DNA of 64,000 nucleotides from Ignavibacteriales bacterium (GCA_016707115.1 JADJIH010000006.1:124001-188000); one strand, 5' to 3'. Positions 44,218-53,699 are shown, counted from the first letter of the stretch. The notes: generated by a model from the letters alone, not told the origin. A program made the numbers and translations.

Positions 44218-45852
44218 TTAATTCCCACAAACCTCTTCAAATACTCTTTTAAAATTCCCACCCAGGAATTTTGCAACTTCCTGTTCTGTATAACCATGCT
44301 CTAACAATGCTAAGGTTAAATCAGGATATTTTGAAACATCCTCCAATCCAAGAACTACGTTTGTTCCAATCCCATCAAAATCAGATCCAATTGCAACGTA
44401 ATCAACTCCAACCAGGTTAACGATATGATCCACATGCTGTATAACATCACTTATATCTGCGGGTGGATTACTTGTAAGAAATGGCGGATAAAAAACAATT
44501 CCAACTACTCCACCGGAATTTGCTATATCCTGTATCTGCCAGTCGTATAAATTTCTTGTATGATTTTTTATGGATCTCGCACCAGAGTGAGTTGCAACTA
44601 TTGGATTGTTTGTCTCCTGAAGAATATCCTGAATAGTTTTAATTCCTGTATGAGATACATCTATAATGACACCAAGAGAATCTAAAGTTCTTATAACCTG
44701 TCGTCCAAAACTGTTCAATCCTTGAGTCGTTGTACGACTATCTGCAGCAGAGATTGCCCAGCTGATACTATTATTCCATGTAATCGTTAAATAACGCATT
44801 CCAGCATTATACAATTGAACAAGTTTATCAATACTTTCTTCGATATGATGTCCGCCTTCAACCCCGATTACGGCAGCAATTTTATTTTGTTCGTTTATTT
44901 CCAAAGCTTGATTCATTGTTGTTGCTTGTTCAATTGCTGAAGTGTTTGCTGCAAGTTCTGAATAGAATAAATCACGCATTACAAGTGCTTGATTGAAATA
45001 ATTTGTGTATTCAGTCGGACTTACCCAAATTGAAAAAAACTGAATATCAACTCCGCCTTGCTGCAATCGTGGTATATCGGTATGGTTATAATTATGTAAA
45101 TCAGCGAGATGGTAATTTGGATCGCCAATCATAACTTCAAGTACATCATTGTGCAAATCGATCAAAGTATATTTTGAATGGATTGTTTGAAGGAATGTTG
45201 AAATATTTTCACCACCGGTAATATTCGTAATTGTTGTATCTGCTGCATAAGAAAATTTTGTAATGACTAATTCAATACTAACAGCAGGAATAGAAATTTC
45301 GTCAATATAATTAATTGAAATTCCTGATCTTATTTCTCCAAGTCCAATTCCATTACCGCCATCAAGCTGAATCATTTTTTTTGTTGCGGATTGATTTCCA
45401 TAAGTGATTGTATAAAAATAAACTCCAGCGCTACCTTTGCTAAACCAATCAACAACATAATTTCCTTTTGATAGAAAAGAATTTTTTACATCGACAAGTT
45501 CACCTAAAATGTTATGTACAAGAATAGATACATTCTCATCGGCTGGAATTAAAAAACCAATTTTTGTTGAGGGATTAAAAGGATTTGGAAAATTTTGCAT
45601 TACCTCTAAACTGTTTGGCAGATAACTAATATCATCTTCAATTGATGTGGCTATATCATACTCCCAGTTACCAAATGCATCCGAAAACACTGAATCAATT
45701 ATTCCATTGGAGATATTTTTAATCTGTACTTTAGCATTTTCAATTGGAAAGTTGGATTTTAGATCTTTAATATTTCCTGTAATTGAAATTGATTGGGCTA
45801 ATTGAACAATCGATAACAAGAATAAAAAAACAAACGTATAAATATTTTTCAT
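44218..45852 (-). CDS. M19 membrane dipeptidase with an internal T9SS-like domain
   Basis: The 544-residue protein has a signal peptide (cleavage near LAQSIS) and a short carboxypeptidase-regulatory-like stretch (about 24-65). Residues 80-163 are a complete T9SS type A-like domain (LPNSLEVMQNFPNPFNPSTK through the GVYFYTITYGNQSATKKMIQ end), in an internal place where such a domain is not expected. The M19 renal-dipeptidase-type domain fills about 226-544: IDLHNDVLEVM (H234, D236), IGVEGGHHIEE, IIDVSHTG, VATHSGARSI and VAIGSDFDGI, which carry the zinc ligands. It cleaves dipeptides, possibly D-amino-acid or murein dipeptides. The gene starts seven bases after the DUF853 stop, at the end of the operon. 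Confidence 0.85.
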   Translation of the reverse strand: MKNIYTFVFLFLLSIVQLAQSISITGNIKDLKSNFPIENAKVQIKNISNGIIDSVFSDAFGNWEYDIATSIEDDISYLPNSLEVMQNFPNPFNPSTKIGFLIPADENVSILVHNILGELVDVKNSFLSKGNYVVDWFSKGSAGVYFYTITYGNQSATKKMIQLDGGNGIGLGEIRSGISINYIDEISIPAVSIELVITKFSYAADTTITNITGGENISTFLQTIHSKYTLIDLHNDVLEVMIGDPNYHLADLHNYNHTDIPRLQQGGVDIQFFSIWVSPTEYTNYFNQALVMRDLFYSELAANTSAIEQATTMNQALEINEQNKIAAVIGVEGGHHIEESIDKLVQLYNAGMRYLTITWNNSISWAISAADSRTTTQGLNSFGRQVIRTLDSLGVIIDVSHTGIKTIQDILQETNNPIVATHSGARSIKNHTRNLYDWQIQDIANSGGVVGIVFYPPFLTSNPPADISDVIQHVDHIVNLVGVDYVAIGSDFDGIGTNVVLGLEDVSKYPDLTLALLEHGYTEQEVAKFLGGNFKRVFEEVCGN

Positions 45853-45859
45853 AAATAAT

Positions 45860-47422
45860 CTATTTTCTTCCGCCTATTCCAAGTACACCTAAAATTCCAC
45901 GCGTTATTTCTCTTGCTAAAGTTCTTCCAACTTGTTTTGACAACGGACTATTGATGACTTTATCGATAGTGCTTTTTTCTTGTCTCGCTGAAGTTCTTGT
46001 TGTGGTTCTAGGTTTTTGATCATACGTCTTGTTCGGTGAATCAGGAACTTGCAGATCAAATTCACGGGCAGTATCTAATTTCTTATTTAGAATTTCGTAT
46101 GCACTTTCACGATCAATGTTCTCATTATACTTGGTAACCAATTTTGATGAATTGATGTTGCTATTTATTTCTTCGTCCGTTAAAATATCCATACGTGATC
46201 TTGGTGCACAGAGCAAAGTTGCAGCAAGCGGAGTTGGAACTCCTTTTTCATTCAATGCGCTAATTGCAGCTTCGCCAATTCCAAGTGATGTTAATAATTC
46301 ATCTGTCTTATAATATTCCGAGATAGGATAATTTTCAGAAGTTAGTTTTATCATTTTTCTATCTTGTGCTGTAAATGCTCTAAGTGCATGCTGAATCTTT
46401 AATCCAAGCTGACTTAAAACAGCTTGCGGAACATCTGTTGGATTTTGTGTACAGAAATAAATTCCCACACCCTTAGATCTGATAAGTTTGATGATAGTTT
46501 CTATCTGATCTAATAAAGCTTTACTTGCTTCTTTAAAGATAAGATGTGCTTCATCAATTACAATAACTAATTTTGGCTCTGCTTTATCACCCAGTTCTGG
46601 AAAACTTGAATATATTTCTGCAAGCAAGGAAAGCATAAATGTGGAAAACAATTTTGGTCTGTCCTGAAGATCGATAAGCCTTAATACTGAAATTATGCCA
46701 TTGCCGTTTTCATCTATGCGAAGCAGATCCTCAACTTCAAAAGATTTTTCACCAAAAAATTTATCTGCACCTTGTTGTTCTAGTTCAACTACTTTTCTTA
46801 AAATCGTTCCGATTGAAGTAGGGGAGATTGAACCGTAATCTTTCGCGATTTCTTTTTTACCTTCTGCACTTGCAAACTGCAAAACTTTTTTTAAATCCTT
46901 TAAATCAAGAAGAGCAAGATTATTATCATCGCAATATTTAAAAAGGATTGCCAATAATCCTGCTTGAGTATCATTTAGTTCTAATATTTTTGAAACTAAA
47001 ACGGGACCAAATTCTGAAACTGTAGCGCGTAACCGGGTACCTTTTTCATCCGATAGAGTAAGAAACTCAACTGGGAAGTGTTTTGGCTGATATTTAACGC
47101 CGATTTTAGAATGTCGTTCTTCAATTTTAGGATTTAAAGTTCCTACTGCAGCAATACCACTCAAATCACCTTTAATATCCATTAATAAAACAGGAATACT
47201 TTTTTCAGACAAAGATTCTGCAAATAACTGAACAGTTTTTGTTTTACCTGTTCCCGTAGCTCCTGCAATTAATCCGTGTCTGTTGATTGTGCTTAATGGA
47301 ATTTTTATGTGAAGATTTTGTTGCGGTTCATTATTATAAATGGCAGTACCGATAATTAATGAATCACCTTTAAAAGAGTAACCCTCAGTTAGTTCCGTAA
47401 TAAATTTATCAGCTGAACTCAT
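45860..47422 (-). CDS. DUF853/HerA-like ATPase (YjgR type)
   Basis: Starting at ATG 47422 gives 520 residues. A longer frame from 47488 begins with FPRKWES, the translation of the intergenic repeat at 47450-47476, and is therefore false; ATG 47422 has AGGA at the right distance. The Walker A motif is GATGTGKT at residues 54-61 and Walker B is VIVIDEAHLIF at about 285. The helicase-like core and the region FCTQNPTDVPQAVLSQLGLK are typical of the HerA/DUF853 family. The C-terminus has a basic, low-complexity tail (KPRTTTRTSARQEK) before a glycine-rich end. The role of DUF853 proteins is unclear; they may act in DNA or membrane processes. It lies between mscS and the dipeptidase in a four-gene minus-strand run. 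Confidence 0.85.
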   Translation of the reverse strand: MSSADKFITELTEGYSFKGDSLIIGTAIYNNEPQQNLHIKIPLSTINRHGLIAGATGTGKTKTVQLFAESLSEKSIPVLLMDIKGDLSGIAAVGTLNPKIEERHSKIGVKYQPKHFPVEFLTLSDEKGTRLRATVSEFGPVLVSKILELNDTQAGLLAILFKYCDDNNLALLDLKDLKKVLQFASAEGKKEIAKDYGSISPTSIGTILRKVVELEQQGADKFFGEKSFEVEDLLRIDENGNGIISVLRLIDLQDRPKLFSTFMLSLLAEIYSSFPELGDKAEPKLVIVIDEAHLIFKEASKALLDQIETIIKLIRSKGVGIYFCTQNPTDVPQAVLSQLGLKIQHALRAFTAQDRKMIKLTSENYPISEYYKTDELLTSLGIGEAAISALNEKGVPTPLAATLLCAPRSRMDILTDEEINSNINSSKLVTKYNENIDRESAYEILNKKLDTAREFDLQVPDSPNKTYDQKPRTTTRTSARQEKSTIDKVINSPLSKQVGRTLAREITRGILGVLGIGGRK

Positions 47423-47449
47423 ATTAAATCCTGTTATCAGTATAAAAAT

Positions 47450-47476
47450 AGATTCCCACTTACGTGGGAATGACAA
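47450..47476. repeat. Short palindromic repeat, GTCATTCCCAC family
   Basis: GATTCCCAC and GTGGGAATGAC surround TTAC at 47451-47473. The reversed copy of the unit at 28407. It sits between the mscS stop and the real start of the DUF853 gene, and is the source of that gene's false N-terminal extension. Confidence 0.7.
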
Positions 47477-47500
47477 GTGATTAAACACATCGAATGATAA

Positions 47501-48313
47501 TTATCTTTGATGAACATAAACATCACTCTGCGGGAATGGTATAGATATATTTTCTTCATCAAACTTTTTCTTAATTAGTTCAGTTAACCTGAATTTTACT
47601 TCAAGAACTTTGCTCGTCATAACCCACGGACGAACAAATATATTGACACTGTTATCCGACAATTCTCCAACAGCAATTAATGCGGCCGGTTCTTTTAAAA
47701 TATCAGGATCAGCATCGATTAAAGAGCGAATAATATTCTTAGTTTTATCAATATCATCTTCATAACTGATACTGAAAACTAGATCAATTCGTCTTGTATC
47801 TTTCTCAGAGTAATTGATAATATTGTCGTTTATCAGTTTTGAGTTTGGAATAAAAATAACTTTGTTATCGATAGTTACTAAGGTTGTATTAAAAATACCA
47901 ACTTTTTCAACTGTTCCGCTAACTCCGCCGCTTTCTACAAACTGACCAACTTTAACCTGTCTGAAAATTATCAGCATAACTCCTGCTGCAACATTAGCGA
48001 GTGAACCCTGTAACGCTAATCCGATTGCTAATCCCGCGGCTCCAAGGGCTGCTATAAAAGATGTTGTTTCAATACCTAACTGTCCAACCGCAGCAATAAT
48101 TACAAAAAGATAAAGAGCAAATTTTAGTGCGCTAGTTGAAAAGTGAACAAGAGTAAAATCAACATTTCTTCTTACCAATACTTTTTTAAGGATTTTGGTT
48201 AGAGTTTTAGAAATCCAAAATCCTATTAAAAGTATTGCAATAGCAGATACTATATGTATACCAAATTCGGTTACATACTTTTGTAACTCGGGAAGTATCT
48301 CTTTCCAGTTCAT
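47501..48313 (-). CDS. mscS: Small-conductance mechanosensitive channel
   Basis: The 270-residue protein has three transmembrane helices in the first 115 residues (IVSAIAILLIGFWISK, FALYLFVIIAAVGQLGI, then the pore helix). The pore-lining TM3 is GLAIGLALQGSLANVAAGVM, with the glycine/alanine packing of MscS. The beta domain follows (VKVGQFVESGGVSGTVEKVG and VIFIPNSKLINDNIINYS) and a C-terminal mixed domain. The length and order are those of E. coli MscS (286 residues). It opens under hypo-osmotic shock to release solutes. It is 25 bp after the DUF3078 gene and on the same strand. Confidence 0.93.
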   Translation of the reverse strand: MNWKEILPELQKYVTEFGIHIVSAIAILLIGFWISKTLTKILKKVLVRRNVDFTLVHFSTSALKFALYLFVIIAAVGQLGIETTSFIAALGAAGLAIGLALQGSLANVAAGVMLIIFRQVKVGQFVESGGVSGTVEKVGIFNTTLVTIDNKVIFIPNSKLINDNIINYSEKDTRRIDLVFSISYEDDIDKTKNIIRSLIDADPDILKEPAALIAVGELSDNSVNIFVRPWVMTSKVLEVKFRLTELIKKKFDEENISIPFPQSDVYVHQR

Positions 48314-48338
48314 TTAATTCTCACTACTCATCAACTTA

Positions 48339-49187
48339 TTAAAATATAGCGTAGCTTAAGCCAAGTTGTAAAGATTCTCTTAGCTGAGTTTTTCTTGTTT
48401 GGCTGATTTCATGTACAACACTAACATTAAAATTAACATTTATATAGTCGTTAACTTTTGCTGTAATAATATTATCCCATCTAACATCCCAAACATCTAG
48501 AGAACTAAATCTTGAGAATAATCTTAAGAAACTGTAATACTTCATATTCTCTAAAAATTCATAATTTACTTCTGTTACTGATTCAAGACCTGTATCCAGT
48601 TTAAAAGTTTCTATTTCAGGAGTTTCAGGGTCGTCAGTGTAATTTGTAAAACGATTTGTGAAAGTTTGCTGGAAAGCGAATCCTAGTCTTGTCGTAATTA
48701 TTTTATTATTATCATAAGTAAAACCTATCGCTTCTGAAATGTAACCTGGATCGAAGAAATCAACGATTTGAATGTTTGTATCGGCAACTGAATAATCATA
48801 TCCTTTAGTTACTGAAGTTCTTACAGTTACAGATACGAATGGATCAACTGCCCATCCAATATTCCTGGAGGCTACACTCTCAAAATATATGTCATTCTCA
48901 GTTGTTCTATAACCTACATCTTCAAGTTTTGTTCTGCCGTAAATGATGTTAAGTTTATTTTTCCATTTCCAGGGAAAGCTATGATAAATAGCACCTAAAT
49001 TTGTGTAGGCTGAAAATGCTAATGAGTTTGATCCGCCTTGTGACCAGTTAACCAATGCGGTTTGACTCAGATTTAGTCCGACAACACCAACCATATTCCA
49101 TCCATCTACTAACATAGAATCAGGAATATCCTGAGCAAAGGAATTGAATGATATTGCCATTAAGAAAACGAAAAGAAGTTTTTTCAT
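48339..49187 (-). CDS. DUF3078 outer-membrane protein
   Basis: The 282-residue protein has a signal peptide (ending near SFAQD). The opening VGVVGLNLSQTALVNWSQGG and the following SLAFSAYTNLGAIYHS are the DUF3078 family signature, known from many Bacteroidota. Alternating hydrophobic residues to the end (QLGLSYAIF with final Phe) suggest a 12- to 14-stranded outer-membrane barrel. The function of DUF3078 is unknown; it is often taken as a small-ligand or structural barrel. The gene heads the run DUF3078-mscS-DUF853-M19; a short upstream gene at 49237 may precede it. Confidence 0.8.
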   Translation of the reverse strand: MKKLLFVFLMAISFNSFAQDIPDSMLVDGWNMVGVVGLNLSQTALVNWSQGGSNSLAFSAYTNLGAIYHSFPWKWKNKLNIIYGRTKLEDVGYRTTENDIYFESVASRNIGWAVDPFVSVTVRTSVTKGYDYSVADTNIQIVDFFDPGYISEAIGFTYDNNKIITTRLGFAFQQTFTNRFTNYTDDPETPEIETFKLDTGLESVTEVNYEFLENMKYYSFLRLFSRFSSLDVWDVRWDNIITAKVNDYINVNFNVSVVHEISQTRKTQLRESLQLGLSYAIF

Positions 49188-49236
49188 TTTTAGATCCCTC
49201 TATTATTGATATTTGATTATTGTGTAACGAAAAAAT

Positions 49237-49503
49237 TCAAATGGATATGTCGAAAACCTGTTCCACTTTAAATGGAAAATCAAAGTAATAAAAGTCATTA
49301 TCCTCTTTTTTAACTTTATCCTTTGTTAGAAAGTACTCTTCAACAGATTGTTGTTTTAAATCCTTTTTGTAGGAAAGATAAAGTCCTTCCTCAAAGTAGT
49401 ATTTTGGCAACCTTATTTTATTATGCGATGCTAAAAAAGCCATATCAATAGACAATTTTCTTACCAAACCGTTTCGAATTACACTAAGATATATTGTTCT
49501 CAT
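49237..49503 (-). CDS. Small hypothetical protein, 88 residues
   Basis: This 88-residue frame has no recognised domain. It is basic near the start (RNGLVRKLSIDM) and ends with an aromatic/acidic pattern (EDNDFYYFDFPFKVEQVFDI). No signal peptide or membrane helix is seen. It is supported as a gene by its position: a candidate -7 element for the minus strand lies just upstream, and the frame fills the gap before DUF3078 with 49 bp between. The lack of recognisable homology keeps it tentative. Confidence 0.45.
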   Translation of the reverse strand: MRTIYLSVIRNGLVRKLSIDMAFLASHNKIRLPKYYFEEGLYLSYKKDLKQQSVEEYFLTKDKVKKEDNDFYYFDFPFKVEQVFDISI

Positions 49504-49521
49504 TTTCCTATCGTTTTAGAA

Positions 49522-49529
49522 CAAAATTA
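49522..49529 (-). promoter_or_regulatory. Candidate -7 element for the small gene at 49237
   Basis: On the minus strand, TAATTTTG matches TAnnTTTG 19 bases before the ATG at 49503. No clear -33 TTTG at the right spacing. Confidence 0.3.
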
Positions 49530-49608
49530 GTTATAAAGAATGTAATCTAAAAACTGATTTAAGACTGATTTCAATCTGTTTTAACAGACTTCTTTTATTT
49601 ATAAAGTT

Positions 49609-49616
49609 TATATTTG
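49609..49616 (+). promoter_or_regulatory. Candidate -7 element for the Wzi-like gene
   Basis: TATATTTG matches TAnnTTTG 23 bases before the ATG at 49640. The -33 region is T-rich but without an exact TTTG. Confidence 0.35.
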
Positions 49617-49639
49617 CTTATCAAAAACAGGACTTCTTG

Positions 49640-51322
49640 ATGAAATTATTTCTGATTATTCTGCTTTCATTTATTATTCTTAATTCTTCGCTTACGTTTT
49701 CACAAGTTGAGAATGTTCCAATCGAAAATGGAGTATACACTTTTTTAAAGGAAATGAAAGTTAAAGGTATTCTTTCCTTCATCAGAGAAGATGATCCTGT
49801 TTTATCCAGGTTTGAGGTTAAAGATCTTTTAAATCAAATATCCAATCAAAGCTCAGAGCTTAGTAACACCGAAAAAAAAATATTACAGAAATACCAGTTT
49901 GAATTTTCAGATTCAATTGATCCGGACACTGCCACACAACTTTTCAATCCGCAAAATGGATTTTTTACTGATCTTGATGAAATGATTACAGATAAAGTAA
50001 AATATTTGTATGCATACCAGGAACCTGAAAACAATATTTATTTTGAATGGCTTGGACATTTTTATCATGGTCAGGATTTTTCGCAAGAAAGTGCAGACAA
50101 CGCGAATCTCTATGATATCGGATTTAGAATCCGTGGTACATTATTTAATCACCTTGGGTATAATCTTACAGTAATAAAAGGTGGAGTAAGCGGTGATAAA
50201 GCACTAGCCGAGGTTGTTGAACCAAGATTGTTAACAAGTTTTAAATGGTTAGAAGATTCTGAAAATATCGGCAACTATGATTTTACTTATGGCTATCTTA
50301 AATATCATACAGAGCCGTACGAAGATATGGATATCAGTGTTCAACTCGGTAGGGAAGATATAACTCTCGGCTATGGTTATGGAAGCAAATTGATTCTTTC
50401 TGGTGATAATCCAACAATGGATTTTTTAAAATTTAATTTTGATTACGGAATTGTCAGTTTTACATCGCTGCATGCATCTACAACAGGGTATTTTAGTTTT
50501 ACTCCGGAAGAACGCTACACAAAATACTTCGCTCATAATCATCTTAAGTTAAAGTTTAATAATTTGTTTGATGTTGGAATAGGTGAGACCATGATTTATT
50601 CTGGACGGGGAATTGAACTTGGTTATCTGGCTCCGGTAACTTTTTACAAATTTATTGAGATGGGAATCCAGGATAGGGATAATGGAAATATTTACTTTGA
50701 TCTTCAAACTAAATTTGTAAAAAATTTAGAACTGCAGGCAACCTTTTTGCTTGATGAAAATATTCTTAGCAATCTTGGTGACCTGGAAAAATATACTAAT
50801 AAAACTGCTTACCAGCTTGGTGCATTTTGGTATAATCCGGTTAACATTGCTGATCTTTCTTTGATAGTGGAATACACAAAAATTCGCCCTTACGTTTACA
50901 CACATTTTAATATTCAAAATAATTATACAGCATTTGGTGCTAATCTTGGGCATAGAATTGGGCCGAATGCAGATGAGTTGATGTTAAGGTCAAACTATAA
51001 TTTAAATGAATGGCTTCGTTTTACTTTTGAATATAGATATCAAAGAGAAGGAAATAATATCTATGCCGAAGATGGAACACTTGAAAAAAATGTTGGCGGT
51101 GATATTGCACTGACACATGGATATGTAATGGAAACAGATCGTGCATATTTTTTAGATGGGGAAAGAGTTAATACTAATTTCTTTTCTGCAGGATTTAGAA
51201 TAGAACCCATACGTGATTTTATTTTTGATATATCATACAATCTTAATAAAAGTACAAACACAATTACAAATATTTCAACAGAATTAAACTACGCACTCTT
51301 ACGGTTTACAATAGAATACTGA
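49640..51322 (+). CDS. Wzi-like outer-membrane barrel
   Basis: ATG 49640 (the frame opens at TTG 49637) gives 560 residues with a signal peptide (cleavage near TFSQV). The N-terminal part (about 25-120) is helical and could form the periplasmic or plug-like bundle. The barrel part includes VQLGREDITLGYGYGSKLIL and GDNPTMDFLKFNFDYG, which resemble Wzi-type capsule-assembly barrels, and ends in LLRFTIEY with a terminal aromatic residue. Wzi anchors capsular polysaccharide at the outer face. No capsule genes are nearby, so a more general exopolysaccharide or barrel role is possible. It is divergent from the small gene at 49237. Confidence 0.65.
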   Translation: MKLFLIILLSFIILNSSLTFSQVENVPIENGVYTFLKEMKVKGILSFIREDDPVLSRFEVKDLLNQISNQSSELSNTEKKILQKYQFEFSDSIDPDTATQLFNPQNGFFTDLDEMITDKVKYLYAYQEPENNIYFEWLGHFYHGQDFSQESADNANLYDIGFRIRGTLFNHLGYNLTVIKGGVSGDKALAEVVEPRLLTSFKWLEDSENIGNYDFTYGYLKYHTEPYEDMDISVQLGREDITLGYGYGSKLILSGDNPTMDFLKFNFDYGIVSFTSLHASTTGYFSFTPEERYTKYFAHNHLKLKFNNLFDVGIGETMIYSGRGIELGYLAPVTFYKFIEMGIQDRDNGNIYFDLQTKFVKNLELQATFLLDENILSNLGDLEKYTNKTAYQLGAFWYNPVNIADLSLIVEYTKIRPYVYTHFNIQNNYTAFGANLGHRIGPNADELMLRSNYNLNEWLRFTFEYRYQREGNNIYAEDGTLEKNVGGDIALTHGYVMETDRAYFLDGERVNTNFFSAGFRIEPIRDFIFDISYNLNKSTNTITNISTELNYALLRFTIEY

Positions 51323-51545
51323 GTGGATAGTAAATACTATATAGGTAGTAGTTTGTTGATAAATACTAAAACTTACCCCTGCAATTATTTGTTAAATACG
51401 TAACATTCCCCAAGTATGGATGAAAAACCATATCAAATTCCTGATTATGGGAAGACTATTGGATCAAATGCTATGTATGAGAATTGAAAATAATACAAAA
51501 TTTGAAATTTTTTATAAATTAAAACTATTGCCCTTTATGAAATTA

Positions 51546-51560
51546 TGGAACGCTGTTTGA
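51546..51560 (+). promoter_or_regulatory. Sigma-54-like element before the nine-haem cytochrome
   Basis: TGGAAC at 51546-51551 is followed after five bases by TTGA at 51557-51560, the -24/-12 spacing, with a mismatch in each half. It lies 42 bases before the ATG at 51603. The rest of the gap 51323-51602 shows nothing else of note. Confidence 0.25.
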
Positions 51561-51602
51561 TCTAAAAATCCAGCAAAAAAATAATTCATTAAGGATAATT
51601 TT

Positions 51603-53699
51603 ATGAAAAAAACATTACTACTTTTCTTTATACTGTTTGCTGTTGGCACAATGCTTAGCTTTGCTCAAACAGTTAGCATCAAAACATTTGGTGTAACTCC
51701 TAGAGACGTTTCTAAGGATACAGTAGAACATTATTTTGATAGAGCATACAATAGTCTGCTCAACGTTGGCAAAGAAACAAAAGTTTTCTTACAAGGATCT
51801 TCATCAGTAGCTCTTTCCGGCGCAACCTGGAATTTTTCAACAAAACCCGCTGGTTCAATCGCTACATTTGGAGCAGTGAAGAATTTGGATACTTCAAATC
51901 AACTCGTAACTTTTATTCCGGATGTTGCTGGTACTTACGTAATTGAATTTGGAAATGCTGGTGATGTTGCCTTAATTACTATTAATGCTGCAGTATATTG
52001 GGGAGTTGAAGGCGGCCCAGTATCCTGTAAAACTTGTCATCAAAACGTAATTAATAATCTACCTGATGTATATAATACCTGGATAAATACCGGACACGCT
52101 TCGGACACCAAAAAAGCATTTGATGGTGAGTTAAGCAGTCACTTTAGAGTAAGTTGTATGCCGTGTCACTCTACAGGATATGATCCAGCAGCAGTAAACG
52201 ATGGATTTGATGATTTTCCATTCGTATTTCCAACCGTTTTTCAACCAGGTATGTATGATTCATTGACTGTATTATATCCAGAAGCAATGGGAAGAGCAAA
52301 CATACAATGTGAAGCTTGTCATGGACCCGGAAGTAATCATTTAAGTGCAATAGATCAATCAAAGATAGATATGTCAGTAAGCGCTGAAGTATGTAATTAT
52401 TGTCACGATGCATCAGGAACACACCATGTAATTGGTGATCAATGGAAACATTCCGGACATGATGCTACAGAATTTGACGGCAGAGGATTTCATGGCGGAC
52501 ATGCAGTGGGAGCCTTCGTTATATCTGCAGACAGAAACGGCTGTTCACCATGTCATAGTGGTTCAGGATTCATTCAGTGGATAAAAGAGGGAAGACCTGT
52601 TGATGCATTAGGATTACCTGCAGCAACAACTATTAGACCTCCGGCAACAAATATTTCTTGTGCAACTTGTCACGATCCTCATGATGCAACAAACACACAT
52701 CAATTAAGATCAGTTGAATCATCACTTGGTGATGGTACTCTTATTACTGAAGAACTTTACGGTACAGGAACAACCTGTATGACCTGTCACAGAAGCAGAA
52801 GATATGCAAAAACTTATGCTTCAAACACAGCTAATCAAAGTGCACATTACGGTGCTCATCACGGGCCACAGGCTGATATGTTAGTTGGTAAAAATGCACC
52901 GGATTATGGTATTGAATTCCCAACTTCTCCTCACGGTGTAGCTGGCGGCAATGCTTGCGTTGATTGTCATATGGTAGGCGAAAAAACAGATGAAAATGGT
53001 AATCCACTACCTTTTGGCGGACATACATTTAATATGAATGATGCTGAAGGAATCGATCACGTTGAAGCTTGCGAACCTTGTCATGGAAATGTTGGCTCAT
53101 CATTTAAAGACAAAAAATATTATATAAATGGTAATGCAGATTTAGATGGAAATGGCGTTGCACAAGGATTGCAATTAGAAGTTCATGGATTGATGGAAAA
53201 TTTAGGAGGGTTATTACCTCACGATGCAGCAGGAAATGTTTCCATTACAAATTCAAATGCGGATTCTATTGCTCTAACACCTGAAATAATGAGAGCTGGA
53301 TATGTTTATTTCTGGATTGAAGAAGACAGAAGTTTTGGTATTCACAATCCTGCCTTTACCGTAGCTCTGTTAAAAGCGGCTATTGAAGAAATGGGCGGTA
53401 CAGTTGATGTAGAATTTGAAGACAATAATTTGCCATCATCTTTTTCACTAAATCAAAATTACCCGAATCCGTTTAATCCATCAACAACAATTAGTTTTAA
53501 TTTACCTGTGCAAGCTAAAATAAAAGTTATAATTTATGATGCGCTTGGCACACAGTTAGAAGTTATTGCTGATGATGTTAAGAGTGCCGGTACACATAAC
53601 GTAACCTGGAATGCAAAAAATTATGCTTCAGGCATTTATTTCTACAAATTAGAAGCTGATAATTTTGTACAAGTTCGTAAGATGATTCTTATGAAATAG
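51603..53699 (+). CDS. Nine-haem c-type cytochrome with T9SS sorting tail
   Basis: The 698-residue protein has a signal peptide (cleavage near SFAQT). Residues about 25-135 are beta-rich (an Ig-like module). Nine CxxCH haem sites start at about residues 142, 185, 236, 264, 314, 353, 392, 452 and 490; CEACHGPGSNH and CATCHDPHDAT are typical of cytochrome c554/NapC-like multihaem proteins, whose extra histidines supply distal ligands. Residues about 615-698 form a T9SS type A sorting domain (NYPNPFNPSTTISF to KMILMK). Haem attachment in the periplasm would come first and export through the T9SS afterwards, to place the cytochrome on the surface. It could pass electrons to outside acceptors. It is a single gene between a candidate sigma-54 element and a strong terminator. 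Confidence 0.88.
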   Translation: MKKTLLLFFILFAVGTMLSFAQTVSIKTFGVTPRDVSKDTVEHYFDRAYNSLLNVGKETKVFLQGSSSVALSGATWNFSTKPAGSIATFGAVKNLDTSNQLVTFIPDVAGTYVIEFGNAGDVALITINAAVYWGVEGGPVSCKTCHQNVINNLPDVYNTWINTGHASDTKKAFDGELSSHFRVSCMPCHSTGYDPAAVNDGFDDFPFVFPTVFQPGMYDSLTVLYPEAMGRANIQCEACHGPGSNHLSAIDQSKIDMSVSAEVCNYCHDASGTHHVIGDQWKHSGHDATEFDGRGFHGGHAVGAFVISADRNGCSPCHSGSGFIQWIKEGRPVDALGLPAATTIRPPATNISCATCHDPHDATNTHQLRSVESSLGDGTLITEELYGTGTTCMTCHRSRRYAKTYASNTANQSAHYGAHHGPQADMLVGKNAPDYGIEFPTSPHGVAGGNACVDCHMVGEKTDENGNPLPFGGHTFNMNDAEGIDHVEACEPCHGNVGSSFKDKKYYINGNADLDGNGVAQGLQLEVHGLMENLGGLLPHDAAGNVSITNSNADSIALTPEIMRAGYVYFWIEEDRSFGIHNPAFTVALLKAAIEEMGGTVDVEFEDNNLPSSFSLNQNYPNPFNPSTTISFNLPVQAKIKVIIYDALGTQLEVIADDVKSAGTHNVTWNAKNYASGIYFYKLEADNFVQVRKMILMK

